A DNA stretch of 6,166 nt from DATJUF01 sp035524095 (GTDB taxonomy: Bacteria > Desulfobacterota > Binatia > Binatales > Binataceae), in assembly GCA_035524095.1 (NCBI GenBank), contig DATKPK010000186.1, positions 1 through 6,166 on the forward strand. The letters run 5' to 3'. The notes under the pieces are model-generated. The model made no database searches and was not told the DNA's origin. It saw only the letters and a list, made by a program, of their open reading frames with translations. The translations under genes were made by a program, and so were the position numbers. Numbering within the stretch: the first letter of the stretch is position 1; each line of letters opens with the position of its first letter. Positions 6,088 to 6,166 of this stretch are shown here, in pieces.

Positions 6088-6125
6088 CCAGTGATGGAAA
6101 TTCTGCCAATCAGAGTTGGTTAAGC

Positions 6126-6131
6126 ATCATA
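6126..6131 (-). promoter_or_regulatory. Possible -10 box for the S53 peptidase gene
   Basis: On the - strand the bases read TATGAT, 5 of 6 to the consensus. Transcription would start near 6119 and give a leader of about 32 nt. No good -35 box lies at 16-18 bp; TCGACT at a 15-bp spacing is the best available. The call is therefore weak. Confidence 0.25.
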
Positions 6132-6166
6132 AGATTCAAAATGATCAGTCGAGTGACGAGCATAGA

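Noticed and set aside
5752..6123. Frame of 123 codons on the + strand opposite the protease signal and pro-domain
   Set aside because: The Arg- and Leu-rich product is the reverse reading of a clear S53 precursor; no domain or ribosome site supports it.

Overview
The window is ordinary bacterial chromosome of moderately high GC. It holds seven protein-coding genes and no recognisable mobile element, CRISPR array or structural RNA gene. The periplasmic adaptor fragment implies a two-membrane (Gram-negative) cell. The secreted sedolisin protease (S53) with its pro-kumamolisin domain is of a type abundant in Acidobacteriota and some other soil lineages. That taxon guess is only an inference from gene content.

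Layout: positions 1-496 are the C-terminal part of an RND/ABC-type efflux periplasmic adaptor on the + strand. Positions 497-804 are non-coding, with three small hairpins, a candidate promoter and an 11-bp palindrome. Positions 805-3287 hold four + strand genes separated by 36-47 bp: class I fructose-1,6-bisphosphatase (fbp), a VOC-fold protein, a GlcG/HbpS (DUF336) protein and a SnoaL/NTF2-fold protein. They look like one transcription unit. Positions 3288-3482 are a regulatory gap with a long-spaced inverted repeat and a good sigma70-type promoter. A TetR-family regulator follows at 3483-4100. It converges, across 37 bp, on a 649-residue S53 peptidase on the - strand (6087-4138), whose upstream region closes the window.

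How they may work together: fbp is a central-carbon enzyme (gluconeogenesis or a reductive pentose pathway). The three small proteins behind it belong to families often seen among genes for detoxification or for catabolism of aromatic, terpenoid or steroid-like compounds. The SnoaL-like protein keeps a Tyr-Asp-His set at the spacing of bile-acid 7alpha-dehydratase, so it may be a true dehydratase. The TetR gene, just downstream with its own promoter, is a plausible regulator of this group. The S53 protease looks independent: an exported, self-activating acid endopeptidase. No clearly new system is visible. The points most worth a second look are the fbp/VOC/GlcG/SnoaL grouping, the SnoaL triad, the cysteine-containing insertion beside the protease's catalytic serine, and the TetR start, which the promoter moves to 3483.
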